From Streptomyces sp. yr375 (lineage in GTDB: Bacteria > Actinomycetota > Actinomycetes > Streptomycetales > Streptomycetaceae): a stretch of 51,369 nucleotides of DNA. The notes under the pieces were generated by a model. That model was not told the DNA's origin and made no database searches. It worked only from the letters and a program-made list of their open reading frames with translations. Below, in pieces: positions 49,498 through 51,369 of this stretch (position 1 is its first letter; each line of letters begins with the position of its first letter). The DNA lies in the NCBI RefSeq assembly GCF_900110755.1, contig NZ_FOFF01000057.1, positions 1-51,369 on the forward strand, written 5' to 3'. The translations under genes were made by a program, and so were the position numbers.

Positions 49498-50211
49498 ATG
49501 AGTTCTCGTCGTGCGACGACCATCGCCGGATCGCTGGTCATGGCATCTTTCTCGGCGATGTTGATCCTTTCCTTCCCCGCCGGGGCGGATGACCAGGGGC
49601 CGGGCAGCGGCAAGGGGGGAAAGTCCGTCGACGAGGCGCCTGCGGGCGTGAAGACGACGACCCTGTTGCCGGAGCGGATCTCGGTCGACAACAGTTCCAA
49701 GAAAACGGCGATCACCGCCACGGTGAAGAACGAGGGGACCAAGGACAGCGGGCAGATACGGCTTTTGGTCGTGGGGTTCGACGGGCTCACGGTAAAAAGC
49801 GTTCAGGGGTGTTCCGCGATTGCGGAGAAAGATCTTCCGGAAGGATCCAACAGCGGTTTCTCCTGCCCCATCGACAATCTCGCGGCCGGGGCGTCGAATT
49901 CGTACGCCGTCGACGCGACCTTCGATCTCAGCAAGACCGGGAAGATCTGTCTGCCCGTCCAGACCAGTGACGGGAAGAAGACGTTCTGGCAGCAGGGCCC
50001 GGTGCCGTTCGGTACGACGAACCCGTCGCCGAACGCCCCCGCCACCCCGCTGCTGCTCGGCACCGACAACACTCCCGTGGCTCCCGGCGGCGACGAACTG
50101 CCCAAGACCGGCGTCGGACGGGACCTGCTGCCGCTCGGTGCGGCCGGGGCGACGCTGATCGCGGCGGGCACGGCCGGGGTGTGGTGGTCGCGGCGGCGAC
50201 CGGTGAGCTGA
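49498..50211 (+). CDS. LPKTG sortase-anchored surface protein
   Basis: 237 residues from the ATG at 49498, with AAGGGGGG about 6 bases upstream. Signal peptide: SSRRATT, hydrophobic IAGSLVMASFSAMLILSF, cleavage near AGA. The mature part has a beta-rich domain (TAITATVKNEGTKDSGQI) and three Cys. The sorting signal is textbook: LPKTG, hydrophobic LLPLGAAGATLIAAGTAGVWW, then RRR. The LPxTG form differs from the LAxTG motif used by sortase E on chaplins, so a different sortase is expected. No sortase gene in the window. Function unknown. Confidence 0.88.
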   Translation: MSSRRATTIAGSLVMASFSAMLILSFPAGADDQGPGSGKGGKSVDEAPAGVKTTTLLPERISVDNSSKKTAITATVKNEGTKDSGQIRLLVVGFDGLTVKSVQGCSAIAEKDLPEGSNSGFSCPIDNLAAGASNSYAVDATFDLSKTGKICLPVQTSDGKKTFWQQGPVPFGTTNPSPNAPATPLLLGTDNTPVAPGGDELPKTGVGRDLLPLGAAGATLIAAGTAGVWWSRRRPVS

Positions 50212-50254
50212 TCCCGCACCGAGAGAGACAGAGGGTGAAAGACGCCGGGAACGT

Positions 50255-50306
50255 CGAAGAGGCTCGTCGGGTCGCGTCTCGGTGCGCGGGCCGGCGAGCC
50301 TCTTCG
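50255..50306. terminator. Terminator between the LPKTG gene and bioY
   Basis: Perfect 12-bp arms cgaagaggctcg (50255-50266) and cgagcctcttcg (50295-50306), with further pairing possible in the loop. It lies between two convergent genes and can serve both. Confidence 0.75.
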
Positions 50307-50343
50307 GCGGTAGTTGAAGGCGGTTGAGTTCGGTTGACGAGCG

Positions 50344-50925
50344 TTAGCGCTGGAGCAGCTTCCATGTCGTCGGCAGCAGGCCCATCGCCAGGATCGCCTT
50401 GACTGCGTCGCCGATCAGGAACGGGGTGAGGCCGGCCGCGAGGGCGGCGGAGGCCGACATTCCGGTGGCGTAGGCCAGGTACGGGACGCCGACGGCGTAG
50501 ATGATCGCCTCGCCCAGCAGCATCGCGCCGGCCGTGCGCAGCATGGAGCGGTCGGCGCCGCGGCGGGCCAGGGCGCCCACGGCGGCGGACGCGAGGATCA
50601 TGCCGAGGATGTAGCCGAAGGAGACGGAGATGCCGGAGGCGCCGCCCGCGAACCACGGCACGCCGGCGAGACCGGCCAGCGCGTAGACGGCGAGCGCGGA
50701 GACTCCGCGGCGGGCGCCGAGCGACGTGCCGACGAGCAGTGCGGCGAACGTCTGGCCGGTCACCGGGACCGGGCTGCCGGGCACCGGCACCGCGATCTGC
50801 GCGGCGAGGCCGGTGAGCGCGGCGCCGCCGAGGACGAGTGCGACGTCCCGGACACGGGAGGCGGGGAGCAGGTCGGCGAGGACCTGCCCGGGACGGGCGG
50901 GGTTGGCGACGGCGGTGCTGCTCAT
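50344..50925 (-). CDS. bioY: Biotin transporter substrate-binding subunit BioY
   Basis: 193 residues from the ATG at 50925 (SSTAVANPARPG), with GGAG 5 bases upstream. Six hydrophobic helices. The BioY signatures are VPVPGSPVPVTGQTFAALLVG and the Gly-rich GASGISVSFGYILGM. It is the S component of an ECF-type biotin transporter; no bioM or bioN is adjacent, so it may act alone or with a shared energising module. The upstream region (50926-51080) should hold its promoter; no operator is identified. Confidence 0.93.
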   Translation of the reverse strand: MSSTAVANPARPGQVLADLLPASRVRDVALVLGGAALTGLAAQIAVPVPGSPVPVTGQTFAALLVGTSLGARRGVSALAVYALAGLAGVPWFAGGASGISVSFGYILGMILASAAVGALARRGADRSMLRTAGAMLLGEAIIYAVGVPYLAYATGMSASAALAAGLTPFLIGDAVKAILAMGLLPTTWKLLQR

Positions 50926-51080
50926 GGGGACTCCGCAAGGTCGGGACGGGTGCCGGGACGGATCAGGACACGGTGACGCTATCCCAGGGGCATGCGGACG
51001 ATCACCGTCGGTGTTCGACAAACGGGCGTTCGCGGCCTTGGTGGGCTCCGGACAAAGCGTGGCGGTTACACGCGGTACGA

Positions 51081-51369
51081 GGTGCGGAGGCGGTGTTCAC
51101 CGCGCAGCAGACCCTCGGCGACGCGCAGGCCTTCTACGCCGACATCAAGTCCCGTACGCGGCAGGCCGGTCGGGATCCGGAGCACCTGAAAGTGCTGCCG
51201 GGGATCGTCCCGGTGCTCGGCTCCACGGAGGCCGAGGCGCGGGCCAACGAGCAGGTGCTCGAGGACCACATCGTGCACCGGCACGGGGTCGCCAACCTGG
51301 AGCGACTGCTGCAACTGCCGTCCGGCACGCTTGAGTTGGATGCCGAGTTGCCTGCCGAACTGCCCCCCC
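51081..51369 (+). pseudogene. 5'-truncated LLM-class flavin monooxygenase (NtaA/SnaA/DszA type)
   Basis: One frame from 51081 to the window edge encodes about 96 residues typical of the region after the substrate pocket in NtaA-type FMN-dependent monooxygenases: AEAVFTAQQTLGDAQAFYAD, then LKVLPGIVPVLGSTEAEARA. Full-length relatives have over 200 residues before this block, carrying the flavin-binding core. Here the homology begins abruptly at AEAVFTA and the upstream sequence is the bioY promoter region, with no matching N-terminal part. Most likely a decayed or recombined gene remnant. The C-terminus is cut by the window. Confidence 0.7.

Noticed and set aside
50726..51334. 202-codon plus-strand open frame over the bioY start
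   Set aside because: It is antisense to bioY and in a different frame from the monooxygenase homology at its right end.

Overview
The window is a piece of chromosome from a Streptomyces or very close relative. The evidence is the very high G+C content, frequent GTG starts, long antisense shadow frames, an RNase E with its catalytic core between two disordered arms, the spore-wall gene set mreB-mreC-mreD-pbp2-rodA, paired clpP1-clpP2-clpX, and a TarS-like teichoic-acid glycosyltransferase near the mre cluster. The core gene order (rne, radical-SAM pair, CYTH/CHAD, rodA, pbp2, mreDCB, ndk, DUF4233, folC, valS, clpX, clpP2, clpP1, tig, tRNA-Pro / tRNA-Gly) agrees with what I remember of Streptomyces chromosomes, and almost all of it is on the minus strand.

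Layout. (1) 1-252: the N-terminus of an IS4/IS1634-type transposase running off the left edge. (2) 452-6714, minus: a five-gene cell-surface sugar operon (DegT aminotransferase, Gfo/Idh oxidoreductase, TarS-like GT2, nucleotide-sugar dehydrogenase, GalE), closed by a perfect 21-bp hairpin. (3) 7146-12342: rne and the radical-SAM-associated DUF2344 protein. (4) 12390-15834: an accessory-looking block placed between the DUF2344 protein and its radical-SAM partner, holding a repeat-built membrane protein, a GT2 with a helical-repeat tail, and a divergently transcribed secreted collagen-like protein. (5) 15856-26723: radical SAM enzyme, CYTH-CHAD protein, rodA, pbp2, mreD, mreC, mreB, ndk. (6) 26786-37382: DUF4233 protein, folC, valS, a Pro/Tyr/Gln-rich membrane protein on the plus strand, clpX, clpP2, clpP1, tig. 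(7) 37592-38861: 23-bp tandem repeats, tRNA-Pro and tRNA-Gly back to back, and two small genes. (8) 39252-47397: acyltransferase, HD hydrolase, SpoIIE/PP2C phosphatase, Eis-like acetyltransferase, Nei-type glycosylase, a repeat-rich gap, rpiB and an amino-acid permease. (9) 47464 to the end: membrane Ser/Thr kinase with an odd insertion in its catalytic domain, divergent LPKTG surface protein, bioY, and a 5'-truncated flavin monooxygenase at the right edge.

How it fits together. The mre-rodA-pbp2 block builds the lateral and spore wall. The left operon looks able to make and attach a modified nucleotide sugar, probably for a wall glycopolymer. The Clp/trigger-factor block handles protein folding and proteolysis and carries a match to the published ClgR operator ahead of clpP1. 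The most distinctive item is the collagen-like protein: 30 uninterrupted Gly-X-Y triplets, 18 with Thr in the Y position, divergent from a glycosyltransferase. It is a plausible undescribed glycosylated surface filament. Short-period tandem repeats recur in both spacers and coding sequence (8, 13, 23 and about 26 bp, plus a roughly 9-bp period in pbp2 and in the kinase gene).
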